Part shown: in pieces, positions 45,718 through 61,603 of the stretch
Layout of the letters: every line of letters begins with the position of its first letter
How positions within the stretch are numbered: position 1 is the first letter of the stretch
DNA from: Klebsiella sp. RIT-PI-d
GTDB taxonomy: Bacteria; Pseudomonadota; Gammaproteobacteria; Enterobacterales; Enterobacteriaceae
NCBI RefSeq assembly: GCF_001187865.1
Contig: NZ_LGIT01000009.1
Span: 868,001-932,000 of the forward strand
DNA: 64,000 bases
Direction of reading: 5' to 3'
The notes under the pieces: model-generated
Told to the model about the DNA's origin: nothing
Databases searched by the model: none
What the model saw: the letters and a program-made list of their open reading frames with translations, nothing else
Made by a program: the position numbers and the translations under genes

Positions 45718-45757
45718 AAAAATGCCTTTAAGGCCTTCTGGCGCAAAGGCATTTTTT
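45718..45757 (+). terminator. Terminator of selD-topB
   Basis: AATGCCTTT and AAAGGCATT pair around a longer inner loop and are followed by T7; 38 bp past the topB stop. Confidence 0.8.
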
Positions 45758-45837
45758 TATCCCCTGATAAGGTAATGCCGACATTTAAGCCCTGGATTTC
45801 TTCATGCAAAAGGGACCGGTATTCATCAGGTGAAAGT

Positions 45838-46650
45838 ATGGATAACAAATATATACTGGTGGCGGCGCTGTTGTTTATTTCTACAGTGGCCCAGGCAACT
45901 CAGAACGAGAATATTCAACATCAGCTATTTCGCCGCGCAACACTACAGGAAACAACGTGGCTTAATCAGCAGGCCGATTTACACTCTGTCCATTGTGCCG
46001 ATCTGTTTGTTGCCAGCGATATCAGCACCACGACGGCCTATTCTCTTGCGCCGGTCGTTATGACCTTCTCGTCCCGACCGTTATTTGTACAGGGCCGCAT
46101 GACCTGCCAACTGACCCTGAGCCGCAATACGCCAGGTTCACTTGAGCTTTTTGCCAGAGAAGACGGTTATCTTGGTAACGCGCAGTATACGTTGACCCAT
46201 ACCGGCGTAAATGCCGACGGCTATATTAGTAAGGGCGTTGAGGGCTGGCATTTTTCCTGTGAGACTCGTGAAAATGTCAATGAACAGGAAGCCGATTTTC
46301 ACGGTTGCTTTATTAACGACGATAATTTTTATATTCAAAAAGTGCCGGAATTAACGGCCCTTGAGGTTCCTGAGGGGTATTTAATCAGCGTCGGAAAAAT
46401 GCGCTTTAACCCTATTTCTCAGTTACGCATCGGTAAGTCTGAGTTTATTACCGCCGCGGACTTCCCGTTTATTTATGGCGATAATGCCGCGCAAGCTATT
46501 GCTAACCTGGAGGGGGATAAACGGGTCAGCTGGTCATGGGGTGACCTGCGCTCGCGTCAGATCAGAACCCGAACCCTGTCACCGCAAATTGCGACCCTCG
46601 CACGCCCGGCCGTTAAAGTACTGGATCGCGCATGGGCCAGCTATCAGTAA
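45838..46650 (+). CDS. Secreted protein of unknown function
   Basis: A 270-residue protein with a signal peptide ('AALLFISTVAQA', to about 19). The mature part is beta-rich with six Cys (in 'HCADLF', 'TCQLTL', 'SCETRE', 'GCFIND' and others), suggesting disulfides in the periplasm or outside the cell. GGTGA precedes the ATG at 45838. It lies where E. coli has the unrelated ynjI, between topB and gdhA. I do not recognise the family. Confidence 0.65.
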   Translation: MDNKYILVAALLFISTVAQATQNENIQHQLFRRATLQETTWLNQQADLHSVHCADLFVASDISTTTAYSLAPVVMTFSSRPLFVQGRMTCQLTLSRNTPGSLELFAREDGYLGNAQYTLTHTGVNADGYISKGVEGWHFSCETRENVNEQEADFHGCFINDDNFYIQKVPELTALEVPEGYLISVGKMRFNPISQLRIGKSEFITAADFPFIYGDNAAQAIANLEGDKRVSWSWGDLRSRQIRTRTLSPQIATLARPAVKVLDRAWASYQ

Positions 46651-46689
46651 GGGTACAGCGCGCCTCTTTTCAGCAGAGGCGCATCAGAT

Positions 46690-48048
<1,359 letters not shown>

Positions 48049-48258
48049 TTATGGTGTGATGGGTTGTATTTATTATGGTTACGATTAAAAAGCGTCTGCT
48101 TTTCGACTATAACATTCGCGGCCCGGCGGTTTGCAAGGAAAAAAACCCATTGGGGAATAAATTCATACGCGGCAATCCATCATAATAAAAAGTGATGACA
48201 GCACTTTTAACTGGCATTGGTTATAGTAAGCAATAAATATATTCAGGAAATAAATAAT

Positions 48259-48534
48259 ATGAAGAAGATCAGCGCCGTCGCTATTATGATCCTCACCTGT
48301 TCCGGTGTGCACGCGGAGCAGCGCATTCGTCCCGATGTCGAGGTCAATGTCCCGTCGGAGGTATTTACATCCACCGGTCAGCGCCCTCAACCCTGCAATC
48401 AGTGCTGCATTTATCAGGATCGGAATTATTCTGAAGGGGCGGTTATCACTGCCGAAGGGGTGATGCTGCAATGCCAGCGCGAGGCCAAAACGCTTAGCAC
48501 TCATCCCCTGGTGTGGCGGCGCGTAACACCCTGA
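48259..48534 (+). CDS. ynjH: DUF1496 exported protein YnjH
   Basis: A 91-residue protein with a signal peptide ('LTCSGVHA', to about 19) and a DUF1496 domain with 'CNQCCIYQDRNYSEGAVITAEGVMLQCQRE' (about 46-75). The closely spaced Cys suggest disulfides or metal binding. AGGA lies nine bases before the ATG. Its 3' end overlaps nudG on the other strand by 41 bp. Function unknown. Confidence 0.87.
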   Translation: MKKISAVAIMILTCSGVHAEQRIRPDVEVNVPSEVFTSTGQRPQPCNQCCIYQDRNYSEGAVITAEGVMLQCQREAKTLSTHPLVWRRVTP

Positions 48535-48907
48535 AGGCTTGTAATAAGGGAATATCTGCCGGAGCCAGCGGATAGGTTAGCGCAGTGTCAGGTGAGCACC
48601 AGCACAGTTTCTGGTGCTCAATGGCAGTGAGTGTGCCGCTAAAATCCGGGACGTGCCAGGCATGTAAACAAATCATTCTGCCTGATACCTCACGCTGATG
48701 GCTGGCAATATAGCGGCCCACCGTGGCACTAATACCTAATTCTTCCCGAAGTTCGCGCACCAGCGCATCAGGCTGGCTCTCGCCTGGCTCGACTTTCCCG
48801 CCAGCAAACTCCCATAAACCGGGCTGATCCGCATGTTCGGATCGCTGGGCCAGCAAAATGTTGCCGTCACGCTCAATAATGACGGCAACAACATCAAGTG
48901 TTTTCAT
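48494..48907 (-). CDS. nudG: CTP pyrophosphohydrolase NudG (Nudix)
   Basis: A 137-residue Nudix hydrolase. The Nudix box 'GGKVEPGESQPDALVRELREELGI' (about 38-61) is complete (GX5EX7REUXEEXGU). NudG removes oxidised and modified pyrimidine nucleotides such as 5-hydroxy-CTP and 8-oxo-dGTP. The ATG at 48907 gives the E. coli-like N terminus. It lies downstream of the TVP38 gene and xthA, which fits a small DNA-repair operon. Confidence 0.92.
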   Translation of the reverse strand: MKTLDVVAVIIERDGNILLAQRSEHADQPGLWEFAGGKVEPGESQPDALVRELREELGISATVGRYIASHQREVSGRMICLHAWHVPDFSGTLTAIEHQKLCWCSPDTALTYPLAPADIPLLQAFRVLRAATPGDEC

Positions 48908-48927
48908 TATTTTCATCTCGCCGCACT

Positions 48928-49623
48928 TTAGCACGCATCTTTTCTACGGGTAATACAGATGATAAGCCAGCGTGACAGCAGCGGCAACAGCCCCAATAGC
49001 GCAAAAGCTGCCAGTATCCCAGGAGAGATAATGTCACTTATAGAGGTTAACTGGCTTAACTGGCTGCCGGCATTAAGATAAATAACGGTGGCTGGCAGCA
49101 TCCCGGCCTGACTGATCCACCAGAATTGCCGCACCCGCACATTTGCCACGCCGCACAACAGGTTAACCAGCGAGAACGGAAACAGCGGCATTAAGCGCAG
49201 GGCAAACAGATAAAATGCACCATCCCGGACCATTCCTTCATCGATCCGCGCCAGCTGGCGGGAGAAACGACGGGAAATCCACCCGCGCAGCAGATAACGA
49301 CTGGTTAACATCGCAAACGTCGCCCCCAGGGTTGAAGCGAAGGACACCAGCAGCGTACCTTCAGCTAAACCAAATAGCGCGCCACCCAGCACCGCCAGCA
49401 ATCTGATGCCAGGGATTGATAACGTTGCGATCAGGGTGTAAAGCAGAAAAAAGATCCCGGCGAAGGGCAGCGGCGATTGCTGCTGCCAGTTTGCCAGCAG
49501 TCGATGATAATGCTTCAGGCTTTCCAGAGTCAGCAGGCCCGCAGACATCGCCCATACCGCGCTGGCCACTATAAGGGTGACAACCGTGGCCAGCAGGATT
49601 TTTTTCACATTACCCTCGTTCAT
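48928..49623 (-). CDS. TVP38/TMEM64 family inner-membrane protein
   Basis: A protein of 231 residues with about six membrane helices and the family core 'GGALFGLAEGTLLVSFASTLGATFAMLTSRYLLR' (about 75-108) and 'RLMPLFPFSLVNLLCGVANVR' (about 141-161). The family is related to DedA proteins, some of which move lipids; the role here is unknown. E. coli has the related ydjX and ydjZ in the xthA-nudG interval; I cannot say which this equals. The ATG overlaps the xthA stop (TGATG); a GTG at 49608 with GAGG upstream is an alternative start. Confidence 0.85.
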   Translation of the reverse strand: MNEGNVKKILLATVVTLIVASAVWAMSAGLLTLESLKHYHRLLANWQQQSPLPFAGIFFLLYTLIATLSIPGIRLLAVLGGALFGLAEGTLLVSFASTLGATFAMLTSRYLLRGWISRRFSRQLARIDEGMVRDGAFYLFALRLMPLFPFSLVNLLCGVANVRVRQFWWISQAGMLPATVIYLNAGSQLSQLTSISDIISPGILAAFALLGLLPLLSRWLIICITRRKDAC

Positions 49624-50429
49624 CAGACCTGAAAGGTAGCCCATACCGGCGCATGGTCAGAGGGTTTTTCCATACTGCGGATTTCATAGTCAATGCCGGT
49701 CTCTACGCAGCGCTCTGCCAGCGGGGGGCTTGCCAGCAGCAAATCAATACGCAAGCCGCGGTTATCATCAAAACCTCTGGAACGGTAATCAAACCAGGAG
49801 AACCGATCGGCAGTATGTGGATTCGCCTGGCGGAAAGTATCCACCAGTCCCCAGTCAAGCAGACGCTGCATCCACTCGCGCTCTTCCGGCAGGAAGGAAC
49901 ATTTACCGGTACGCAACCAGCGCTTGCGGCTGTCTTCACCAATGCCAATATCCAGATCGGTCGGGCTAATATTCATGTCGCCCATAATGAGTACCGGATT
50001 ATCCTGCTTCAGTTCGTTTTCCAGTAGCGCCTGTAGATTCTGATAAAACTGCGCCTTAGCCGGAAACTTAAGCGGATGATCGCGGCTTTCACCCTGCGGA
50101 AAATAGCCGTTGATCACCGTGATGTTGCCGAGCGGTGAAGGCACCTCAGCAATGATAATGCGCCGCTGTGCTTCTTCATCATCATCAGGAAAGCCGCGTC
50201 GCACCTGAACCGGCATCTCTTTTGTCAGCAATGCCACACCGTAATGCCCTTTCTGACCGTGATAAAAAACGTGATAGCCCAGTTTCGCGACCTCCTCCAG
50301 AGGAAACATATCGTCATGGACCTTCGTTTCCTGCAAACCGATCACGTCAGGCTGATGCTTATCGACAATTTCGGCAAGCTGATGAGGGCGGGCGCGCAGG
50401 CCGTTGATATTAAAAGAGACAAATTTCAT
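49623..50429 (-). CDS. xthA: Exodeoxyribonuclease III
   Basis: A 268-residue protein matching E. coli ExoIII. '[18 protein letters not shown]', '[13 protein letters not shown]' (metal-binding Glu), '[11 protein letters not shown]', '[16 protein letters not shown]' and the C-terminal '[11 protein letters not shown]' (catalytic Asp-His) are all present. It is the main AP endonuclease and a 3' exonuclease in base-excision repair. The ATG at 50429 gives the known start; four more upstream codons are open. Confidence 0.97.
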   Translation of the reverse strand: MKFVSFNINGLRARPHQLAEIVDKHQPDVIGLQETKVHDDMFPLEEVAKLGYHVFYHGQKGHYGVALLTKEMPVQVRRGFPDDDEEAQRRIIIAEVPSPLGNITVINGYFPQGESRDHPLKFPAKAQFYQNLQALLENELKQDNPVLIMGDMNISPTDLDIGIGEDSRKRWLRTGKCSFLPEEREWMQRLLDWGLVDTFRQANPHTADRFSWFDYRSRGFDDNRGLRIDLLLASPPLAERCVETGIDYEIRSMEKPSDHAPVWATFQV

Positions 50430-50601
50430 AGTCGCTGCCACTGTTCGATGTGAATAGAGCTGCGATGGTAGCAGAAATTAGCGTGGCTGGCTCGGCGTTG
50501 AACGCAATGGCGCGCAGGTGGGCATGTTGCGCACACTATCGGGGCACAATGCCCTGTTTTGAGGCACAGAGCTACGGAAAATTTCGCAGGCGATCACAAT
50601 T

Positions 50602-50636
50602 CCAGAATTATATTTTATCAATGAATAATATTTCTG
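50602..50636. promoter_or_regulatory. Candidate ArgR boxes upstream of astC
   Basis: TGAAT-AATA-TTTCT (50622-50635) and AGAAT-TATA-TTTTA (50604-50617) resemble the ARG box TGAAT-N4-ATTCA. They lie in the 424-bp xthA/astC intergenic region upstream of the sigma-54 promoter, where E. coli ArgR acts on ast. The matches are imperfect (about 8 and 6 of 10). Confidence 0.4.
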
Positions 50637-50764
50637 ATTATCCCACTGCAAATCATTATTTCTGCGTTTTTATGCACTTTTTATGCAAATACATTGCATA
50701 TCGTTAGGCTGTAACTCATTGATATTGCGTCCATGCACAAGATTTATGCATTTTTTTCGCTGGC

Positions 50765-50780
50765 TGGCACGATGCCTGCA
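50765..50780 (+). promoter_or_regulatory. Sigma-54 promoter of the ast operon
   Basis: TGGCACGATGCCTGCA has GG and GC ten bases apart, as in TGGCAC-N5-TTGCA. It is 74 bp upstream of the astC ATG, agreeing with the known NtrC/RpoN-driven ast promoter of E. coli. Confidence 0.85.
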
Positions 50781-50838
50781 ATCTACATTTACAGCGCAAA
50801 TGATCATTAAATTTAACATTTAATAAACTTATTATTAA

Positions 50839-55902
<5,064 letters not shown>

Positions 55903-55913
55903 ACGAGGTCGAT

Positions 55914-56891
55914 ATGAAGCATCTTTTGGCAGCAACGCTGGCTGATGCGCCACCGCTGGCAACACGGGGCGAAACGCCGCATTTTCACTGGCGCTGGCTG
56001 GGGGAGGGGATCGTCGAGTTAACGCCGCATCTCCCGGTATCGCAGGCGCTGGTACTCTCTGCCGGTATTCACGGCAATGAAACTGCGCCGGTTGAAATAG
56101 TGGATCAGTTGCTGAAGGCGCTGTTTGCCGGGGAGATTACTCTGCGCTGGCGACTGCTGGTGATTCTTGGTAATCCAGCCGCGCTGCGGCTGGGTAAACG
56201 CTATCTGGCAGCCGATCTTAATCGCATGTTTGGTGGCCGCTGGCAGCAGTTTCCGCACTCTGATGAAACGGTGCGCGCCGTACGGCTTGAAGAAACGGTC
56301 AGTCGTTTCTTTCAGGAGGATGAGCGGGCACGATGCTGGCATCTGGACTTGCATACTGCAATCCGCGGTTCACATCATCTGCGCTTTGGTGTCCTGCCCG
56401 CACGAGCCGCACCCTGGGATACCTCTTTTTTACAGTGGCTGGCGGCGGCAGGTCTGGAAGCGCTGGTCTTTCACCAACATCCGGGCGGCACCTTCACCCA
56501 TTTCAGTGCAGAACACTTTGCCGCACAGGCGTGCACGCTTGAACTGGGTAAGGCGCTGCCGTTTGGTGAGAACGATCTCTCGCTGTTTGCCACCACTGGC
56601 CGGGCACTGGCCCGACTGCTCGGCGGGGAAATGGCGGAACAGGATTGTTCACCGCCGCTGTGCTATCAGGTGGTACAGCAAATCACCCGTCAAGATGCCA
56701 GATTTACACTGCACATGTCGGCTCAAACGCTGAATTTCACTCCCTTTGCCCCCGGTACGCTTCTGGCGGAGGAGGGAGAATATGCCTGGCACGTTGGCGA
56801 CGTTGAAGAGTATGTTTTATTCCCTAATCCTGACGTCGCACCGGGATTACGGGCGGGTTTAATGTTACAACGAATACCTGCGCCCGATTAA
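55914..56891 (+). CDS. astE: Succinylglutamate desuccinylase AstE
   Basis: A 325-residue zinc hydrolase of the AspA/AstE family. The zinc motif '[19 protein letters not shown]' (HxxE, about 50-53) is followed by the third His in '[18 protein letters not shown]'. It splits succinylglutamate into succinate and glutamate, ending the pathway. CGAGG precedes the ATG, 11 bp after the astB stop. Confidence 0.96.
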   Translation: MKHLLAATLADAPPLATRGETPHFHWRWLGEGIVELTPHLPVSQALVLSAGIHGNETAPVEIVDQLLKALFAGEITLRWRLLVILGNPAALRLGKRYLAADLNRMFGGRWQQFPHSDETVRAVRLEETVSRFFQEDERARCWHLDLHTAIRGSHHLRFGVLPARAAPWDTSFLQWLAAAGLEALVFHQHPGGTFTHFSAEHFAAQACTLELGKALPFGENDLSLFATTGRALARLLGGEMAEQDCSPPLCYQVVQQITRQDARFTLHMSAQTLNFTPFAPGTLLAEEGEYAWHVGDVEEYVLFPNPDVAPGLRAGLMLQRIPAPD

Positions 56892-56899
56892 AATTTACC

Positions 56900-56926
56900 C
56901 GGCCATGAATTAATTATTCATGGCCG
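56900..56926 (+). terminator. Hairpin at the end of the ast operon
   Basis: CGGCCATGAAT-TAATT-ATTCATGGCCG is a perfect 11-bp stem, 8 bp past the astE stop. No strong T-tract follows, so termination may be partial. Confidence 0.55.
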
Positions 56927-57065
56927 AAATCATCCGCCATGAGTTATACAGATTTATCCTGGTAAAATGCTTTATTATTAATCTGCGTTAATTTATACTT
57001 CTGCACAATGCCTTCTTAATCAGTCAATTAACTATTTTTGTTATTGTTCTCCATCTTTTTTTCAT

Positions 57066-57083
57066 ATTTCCTCCATAATTGAT
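57066..57083 (+). promoter_or_regulatory. BaeR-like box upstream of spy
   Basis: ATTTCCTCCATAATTGAT matches 14 of 18 positions of the published BaeR consensus TTTTTCTCCATDATTGGC, 126 bp upstream of the spy ATG. BaeR activation of spy is known in E. coli. I could not place the CpxR site with confidence. Confidence 0.6.
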
Positions 57084-57209
57084 GAAAAATTGCTTTTTTC
57101 ACTTTCAATGCTTTACTCTTACACTGATTTATTGACGATAAAGCGCGTACAGTTAATATCGTCAACACGGCAAACAGCCGAAAGAATAACTGAAAGAAAG
57201 GATAAAACC

Positions 57210-57692
57210 ATGCGTAAATTAACTGCTTTGTTTGTTGCTTCTACTCTGGCTTTTGGTGCGGCTAATCTGGCCCACGCGGCGGATACCACTGCAGCACCGA
57301 CCGCAGTGAAAACTGCGCCGCAGCATAAAGGTCCGATGGGACCGCATCACGATATGATGTTTAAAGATTTGAATCTGACCGATGCGCAGAAACAGCAGGT
57401 TCGCGACATCATGAAAGCCCAGCGCAGCGAAATGAAGCGTCCGCCGGTTGAAGAGCTGCGGGCAAACCATGCGTTGATTGCCAGCGATAGCTTCGACAAA
57501 GCGAAGGCTGAAGCGCAAATCGACAAAATGGCGGCCCAGCACAAATCACAAATCCTGGCCCGAATGGAAGCTCAGAACAAAATCTATAACATTCTGACCC
57601 CGGAACAGAAGAAGCAATTTAATGCTAATTTTGAGAAGCGTCTGACAGAACATCATGCGCAAGACGGTAAAATGACCCCGCCAGCTGAATAA
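57210..57692 (+). CDS. spy: Periplasmic ATP-independent chaperone Spy
   Basis: A 160-residue protein with a signal peptide ('AFGAANLAHA', to about 23) and the all-helical Spy/CpxP fold: 'LNLTDAQKQQVRDIMKAQRSEMKR' and 'YNILTPEQKKQFNANFEKRL' contain the paired LTxxQ motifs. It forms a cradle-shaped dimer that holds unfolding proteins during envelope stress. The ATG at 57210 follows GAAAGGATAAAACC. Confidence 0.95.
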   Translation: MRKLTALFVASTLAFGAANLAHAADTTAAPTAVKTAPQHKGPMGPHHDMMFKDLNLTDAQKQQVRDIMKAQRSEMKRPPVEELRANHALIASDSFDKAKAEAQIDKMAAQHKSQILARMEAQNKIYNILTPEQKKQFNANFEKRLTEHHAQDGKMTPPAE

Positions 57693-57713
57693 TTCAGCCG
57701 ACAACATTCAAGA

Positions 57714-57767
57714 CCGCCGGTCTTGTCCATAGCCTTACGGGCGGTGGGCAGGCCCGGCGGTTTTTTT
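57714..57767 (+). terminator. Terminator of spy
   Basis: CCGCCGG (57714-57720) and CCGGCGG (57754-57760) pair at the base of a longer, imperfect hairpin, followed by T7. Confidence 0.65.
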
Positions 57768-57972
57768 ATGACTGGATCCTGCCTGTTACCACAACATTTT
57801 TTCGCCTGAAAGCGGACCTTCTTCATTTTATTGGCATTTTTTTTTCATTTCGCCATAAGGTATTGCTAAGGCCAGCTGCTTTGCTGCCGATAATTGACCC
57901 TGATCTGATAACAATATGCCACCGCGCATCCCCGGCGGAATGGCAAATCGACGGTGCCTTTCAGGAGTGATG

Positions 57973-58530
57973 ATGGATTATTTTGATATGCGCAAAATGC
58001 CGGTTAATTTATGGCGCAACGGTGCCGGTGAAACGCGCGAACTGTGTTGCTTTCCGCCCGCAACCCGCGATTTCAACTGGCGCGCGAGTATCGCCTCAAT
58101 TGCAGCCAATGGCGAATTTGCCGTTTTCCCGGGCACCGAGCGAGTCATTACGCTGCTTGAAGGCGGAGAGATGACCCTGGATGCAGGAGGCGAATTTCGT
58201 CATACGCTGCGCCAGTTTCAGCCGTTTCGCTTTTCCGGCGAGCAGGCGGTACGCGCGCATCTTACGCAAGGGCGCATGTCGATGGATTTTAACGTGATCA
58301 CCCGCCGCGACCGCTGTCAGGCGAAAGTGCGGGTAGCCGATCGATCGTTTACTACTTTCGGCTCACGCGGTGGTGTGGTATTTGTGCTGACGGGAGCCTG
58401 GCAGCTCGGCGACAAACTGCTTACCGCCGAGCAGGGCGCATACTGGCAGGAGGGTTGCCATACGCTGCGGCTGCTAAAAAATGAAGGACAGCTTTTGTTT
58501 AGCGAAATAACCTGGCTACCGGGACACTAA
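57973..58530 (+). CDS. ves: HutD/Ves family environmental stress-induced protein
   Basis: A 185-residue cupin-like protein: '[20 protein letters not shown]' (about 8-27), '[32 protein letters not shown]' (about 32-63), typical of HutD/Ves. E. coli Ves is cold- and stress-associated but its function is unknown. The second of two adjacent ATGs (57973) has AGGAG at good spacing. Its 3' end overlaps cho on the other strand by 15 bp. Confidence 0.9.
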   Translation: MDYFDMRKMPVNLWRNGAGETRELCCFPPATRDFNWRASIASIAANGEFAVFPGTERVITLLEGGEMTLDAGGEFRHTLRQFQPFRFSGEQAVRAHLTQGRMSMDFNVITRRDRCQAKVRVADRSFTTFGSRGGVVFVLTGAWQLGDKLLTAEQGAYWQEGCHTLRLLKNEGQLLFSEITWLPGH

Positions 58531-59385
58531 CTCACTGATGTCATAATTACCCGCGATCAGCGGTTTGCAGAGAATTTTATAGCCGTCCTGATCGAACCCG
58601 GCAGGCGTTCGTAGCAGTGAGGACGCCTCGTCGGGGCTGTTAACCGACCCCAGCCATAGCCAGTTATCAATAATATGATACTGGGTCATATCCGGGCCGC
58701 TTTCTTTCATCGCCACCGGACCTTGCCACGGCCAGCAAACGACCTGCAGACGCACCAGCGCCTCCTGCAACCGCTGATTATGCTCTTCACTACTTTCTTT
58801 GCCGCAGCAGGCGCCGGCACAGCGGCCCAGAGCGGAACGAAAGCAGGCGCGTCCACGCGTAACCGACTCCAGACCGAGCAGGCCATAACAGAGCTTGTGC
58901 TGATCGGCGATACTTTGCAGCGCACCCAGCGCGGTACGACGGTTGGCAAAAAGACCGTACAGGCCGGGCTGGTGAGAAAAGTCAACGTCGCGGGCGTAAA
59001 CGACCTGCGGTTTACCGTCCACCATGAGCAGGGAGCAGAGCTGGCGATTGCGGCGCAGGCGTTTATTGAATAGCGGCTGCTGCTCCTTGATCAGCTGCGC
59101 TTCCAGCAGCAGCGCACCGACTTCACCCGCCGTACGGATCCAGGTGATCCGTCTGGACTGGCGCAGCATGGCGGCTTCCGCAGGCGTACGTAAATGTGAC
59201 AGCACGCGGCTGCGAATATTAATGCTTTTGCCTATATAAAGCGGCATTGCTTCGCTTTCACCATGGAAAAAATACACCCCGGGCAGTTTGGGCAGAGCCT
59301 CAAGCCAGGGGCGTAAATGTTCGGGATACTCATAAATTGCCGATGTCTCATAATTGAGACGCGGGGCAGAAGGACGCCTGGCCAC
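58516..59385 (-). CDS. cho: Excinuclease Cho (UvrC homologue)
   Basis: A 289-residue protein homologous to the N-terminal half of UvrC. The GIY-YIG nuclease domain is '[37 protein letters not shown]' (about 37-73), and a Cys-rich part '[21 protein letters not shown]' follows (about 182-202). Cho makes the 3' incision at lesions poorly cut by UvrC. The start is GTG with AGGAG five bases before it. A LexA box lies directly upstream, as expected for an SOS gene. Confidence 0.95.
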   Translation of the reverse strand: MARRPSAPRLNYETSAIYEYPEHLRPWLEALPKLPGVYFFHGESEAMPLYIGKSINIRSRVLSHLRTPAEAAMLRQSRRITWIRTAGEVGALLLEAQLIKEQQPLFNKRLRRNRQLCSLLMVDGKPQVVYARDVDFSHQPGLYGLFANRRTALGALQSIADQHKLCYGLLGLESVTRGRACFRSALGRCAGACCGKESSEEHNQRLQEALVRLQVVCWPWQGPVAMKESGPDMTQYHIIDNWLWLGSVNSPDEASSLLRTPAGFDQDGYKILCKPLIAGNYDISELVSR

Positions 59386-59397
59386 ATTAACTCCTGA

Positions 59398-59417
59398 TAC
59401 TGTTTACACATACAGTG
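59398..59417. promoter_or_regulatory. LexA box of cho
   Basis: TACTGTTTACACATACAGTG contains CTGT-N8-ACAG with the usual flanking T and A positions; 13 bp upstream of the cho GTG. It matches the SOS control of cho in E. coli. Confidence 0.9.
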
Positions 59418-59485
59418 TAGCAAGATAAACCTGGCGAAAAAAGAGGCAAAATGCAAGGCCGGGTCACATCATGACCCGGCGGCGA

Positions 59486-60313
59486 TTATTTTTTCCAGAA
59501 ATCGTCAAATACGGTGATTGGCGGGCGACGCTTATGTTCAGTCTTCAGATACCAGCCTTCAATAATGCGTGATGTCCCTTCATCGACGGCTTTGCCCTCA
59601 AGATAATTATCAATATCTTCATAGGTTACGCCAAGTGCGGCTTCATCTGGCAGCGATGGCCTGTCATCTTCCAGGTCGGCTGTCGGCAGTTTTTTATACA
59701 GATGCTCCGGGCAGCCCAGCTGGGCCAGCAGCTGTTTACCCTGACGTTTATTCAGGCGAAACAGCGGGTTAATATCCGTGCCGCCATCGCCATACTTGGT
59801 GAAAAAACCGGTCAGTGCTTCTGCGGCATGGTCAGTACCGACCACCACACCTTTAGTCATTCCCGCGATACTGTATTGTGCTTTCATGCGTTCGCGAGCT
59901 TTTTCATTACCGCGGACAAAGTCGCTCAATTCAATACCTGCCTCACGCAGTGCCTGCTCGCTGGCCAGCACTGCGCCTTTGATATTGACCGTCAGCACGC
60001 GATCGGGCTGAATAAAAGCAATGGCATCCTGGCAATCCTGTTCATCAGCCTGCACGCCATAAGGCAGACGGACTGAGATAAATTGCAGATCGTCAGCGCC
60101 GCCTTCTGCCCGCAGTTCACTGATGGCTAATTGACTCAGTTTTCCGGCAAGCGTCGAATCCTGGCCGCCGCTGATCCCCAGTACCAGCGTTTTAATAAAG
60201 GGATAGGTCGTTAGATAGGACTTAAGAAAATCGATGCTGCGGCGAATCTCTTCCTGCGCATCAATTTGTGGTTTAACGCCTAGCGTACGAATAATGTCTT
60301 GTTGCAGAGCCAT
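59486..60313 (-). CDS. nadE: NH3-dependent NAD synthetase
   Basis: A 275-residue N-type ATP pyrophosphatase, identical in length to E. coli NadE. The PP-loop is '[15 protein letters not shown]' (about 45-59), and '[25 protein letters not shown]' (about 160-184) binds the nicotinate ring and ATP. It amidates nicotinate adenine dinucleotide to NAD. No glutaminase domain is present, so free ammonia is used. Confidence 0.97.
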   Translation of the reverse strand: MALQQDIIRTLGVKPQIDAQEEIRRSIDFLKSYLTTYPFIKTLVLGISGGQDSTLAGKLSQLAISELRAEGGADDLQFISVRLPYGVQADEQDCQDAIAFIQPDRVLTVNIKGAVLASEQALREAGIELSDFVRGNEKARERMKAQYSIAGMTKGVVVGTDHAAEALTGFFTKYGDGGTDINPLFRLNKRQGKQLLAQLGCPEHLYKKLPTADLEDDRPSLPDEAALGVTYEDIDNYLEGKAVDEGTSRIIEGWYLKTEHKRRPPITVFDDFWKK

Positions 60314-60554
60314 GTCACCCCCGTAAGTAAATGTAATCAGGTCATCAACAATTCTGGACGATACCTTAAACCTACCTCCTCAGCGCTAAAACGACAACAT
60401 CTGGGCGGCGAGTGTGAGCTAATTGATGCATTTTCGGCCTCATCCGCTGTTTATTAAGGATTTTTCCGAAAGACCGGAGATTTTCACCGTCAGGTTGATA
60501 AATCCGGATATCTATTCCAGGCTTATAACACGCTGATAAACAAGAGGACGGAAT

Positions 60555-60896
60555 ATGAATAAGAATGTAGCAGGAATTTTAAGTGCAGCGGCAGTACTGA
60601 CCATGTTGGCGGGTTGTACCGCCTACGATCGTACTAAAGACCAATTCACACAGCCGGTGGTTAAAGATATTAAGAAAGGGATGACACGCCAGCAGGTGCA
60701 GCAGATTGCCGGCCGTCCTTCTTCTGAAGTGTCAATGGTTCATGCTCGTGGTACTTGTCAGACCTATATCCTGGGTCAACGTGATGGTAAAGCAGAAACC
60801 TATTTTGTGGCGCTGGATGATGCGGGTCGCGTGCTCAACTCTGGTTACCAGACCTGTGCCGAATACGACACCGATCCTCAGGCTCCAAAGCAGTAA
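60555..60896 (+). CDS. osmE: Osmotically induced lipoprotein OsmE
   Basis: A 113-residue lipoprotein with lipobox 'TMLAGC' (Cys about 22) and a SmpA/BamE-like domain '[40 protein letters not shown]' (about 36-75). E. coli OsmE (112) is induced by osmotic stress and stationary phase. AAGAGGACGGAAT precedes the ATG. It is divergent from nadE across 241 bp, as in E. coli. Confidence 0.95.
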   Translation: MNKNVAGILSAAAVLTMLAGCTAYDRTKDQFTQPVVKDIKKGMTRQQVQQIAGRPSSEVSMVHARGTCQTYILGQRDGKAETYFVALDDAGRVLNSGYQTCAEYDTDPQAPKQ

Positions 60897-60916
60897 GTCT
60901 CTCTTCCTGCCCAGGA

Positions 60917-60957
60917 CAAAAGCAGAAACCGGCGCACATGCCGGTTTCTGCTTTTTA
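60917..60957 (+). terminator. Terminator of osmE
   Basis: AGCAGAAACCGGC-GCACAT-GCCGGTTTCTGCTTTTT, a perfect 13-bp stem with a T-tract. Confidence 0.95.
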
Positions 60958-61001
60958 GTATTTCCTTAAAATTTTGGCTCCCCGGCTTTTTTAACGACGC
61001 G

Positions 61002-61033
61002 AATTATTTGGTCGAAATGTGAGGGCTGTCAAA
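61002..61033. promoter_or_regulatory. Candidate NagC and CRP sites upstream of chbB
   Basis: AATTATTTGGTCGAAATG (61002-61019) resembles a NagC site, and TGTGA-GGGCTG-TCAAA (61018-61033) is a CRP-like site. Both regulators are known to control the E. coli chb promoter. The matches are moderate and the two overlap by two bases. Confidence 0.45.
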
Positions 61034-61201
61034 GCCACAGGTCAATGGGAGACAATTTATGTGTCTCACGCATTATCATCCTCTTGTCGAAAATCGTATA
61101 CTTCGTTCAGGCACCGCAATATCATTTACTATTGCCAGTGATGGCGAATCAGATTAATAATTCGACGCATAATGTTTGTTCGTAAAATTATGGAGGGTTT
61201 T

Positions 61202-61522
61202 ATGGAGAAGAAAAGAATTTATTTGTTTTGTTCCGCAGGGATGTCCACTTCGCTGCTGGTATCCAAAATGCGTGCTCAGGCAGAAAAATATGAAGTACCG
61301 GTGATAATAGAGGCCTTCCCCGAGTCGCTGGCCGCAGATAAAGGTCCTGAGGCAGATGCCATTTTACTCGGCCCACAAATTTCTTATATGTTAGCGGATA
61401 TTCAAAAAGCTGTTCCTGGTAAGCCTGTTGAAGTTATTGACTCTATTTTGTATGGCAAGGTTGATGGATTGGGTGTGTTAAAATCTGCCGTTGCCGCAAT
61501 TAAAAAAGCAGCAGTGCATTAA
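61202..61522 (+). CDS. chbB: PTS N,N'-diacetylchitobiose EIIB
   Basis: A 106-residue EIIB of the lactose/cellobiose class. The phosphorylated Cys is in '[15 protein letters not shown]' (Cys10). It receives phosphate from ChbA and passes it to sugar entering through ChbC. GGAGGGTTTT lies before the ATG at 61202. First gene of the chbBCAR(FG) operon. Confidence 0.96.
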   Translation: MEKKRIYLFCSAGMSTSLLVSKMRAQAEKYEVPVIIEAFPESLAADKGPEADAILLGPQISYMLADIQKAVPGKPVEVIDSILYGKVDGLGVLKSAVAAIKKAAVH

Positions 61523-61536
61523 TTTTATTTATTTTT

Positions 61537-61556
61537 CCCGTCAAAGAGTAATTTCA
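61537..61556 (+). promoter_or_regulatory. ChiX sRNA pairing site in the chbB-chbC spacer
   Basis: CCCGTCAAAGAGTAATTTCA is complementary, apart from about one mismatch, to the ChiX segment ending ...CTCTTTGACGGG as I recall it from E. coli. In E. coli this spacer acts as a decoy that traps ChiX when chb is induced and so frees chiP. ChiX itself is not in this window. Confidence 0.65.
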
Positions 61557-61603
61557 CATTTCATCGCCGCAGTATTTTATTGCGGCATTACAGGATGCTA
61601 TTT

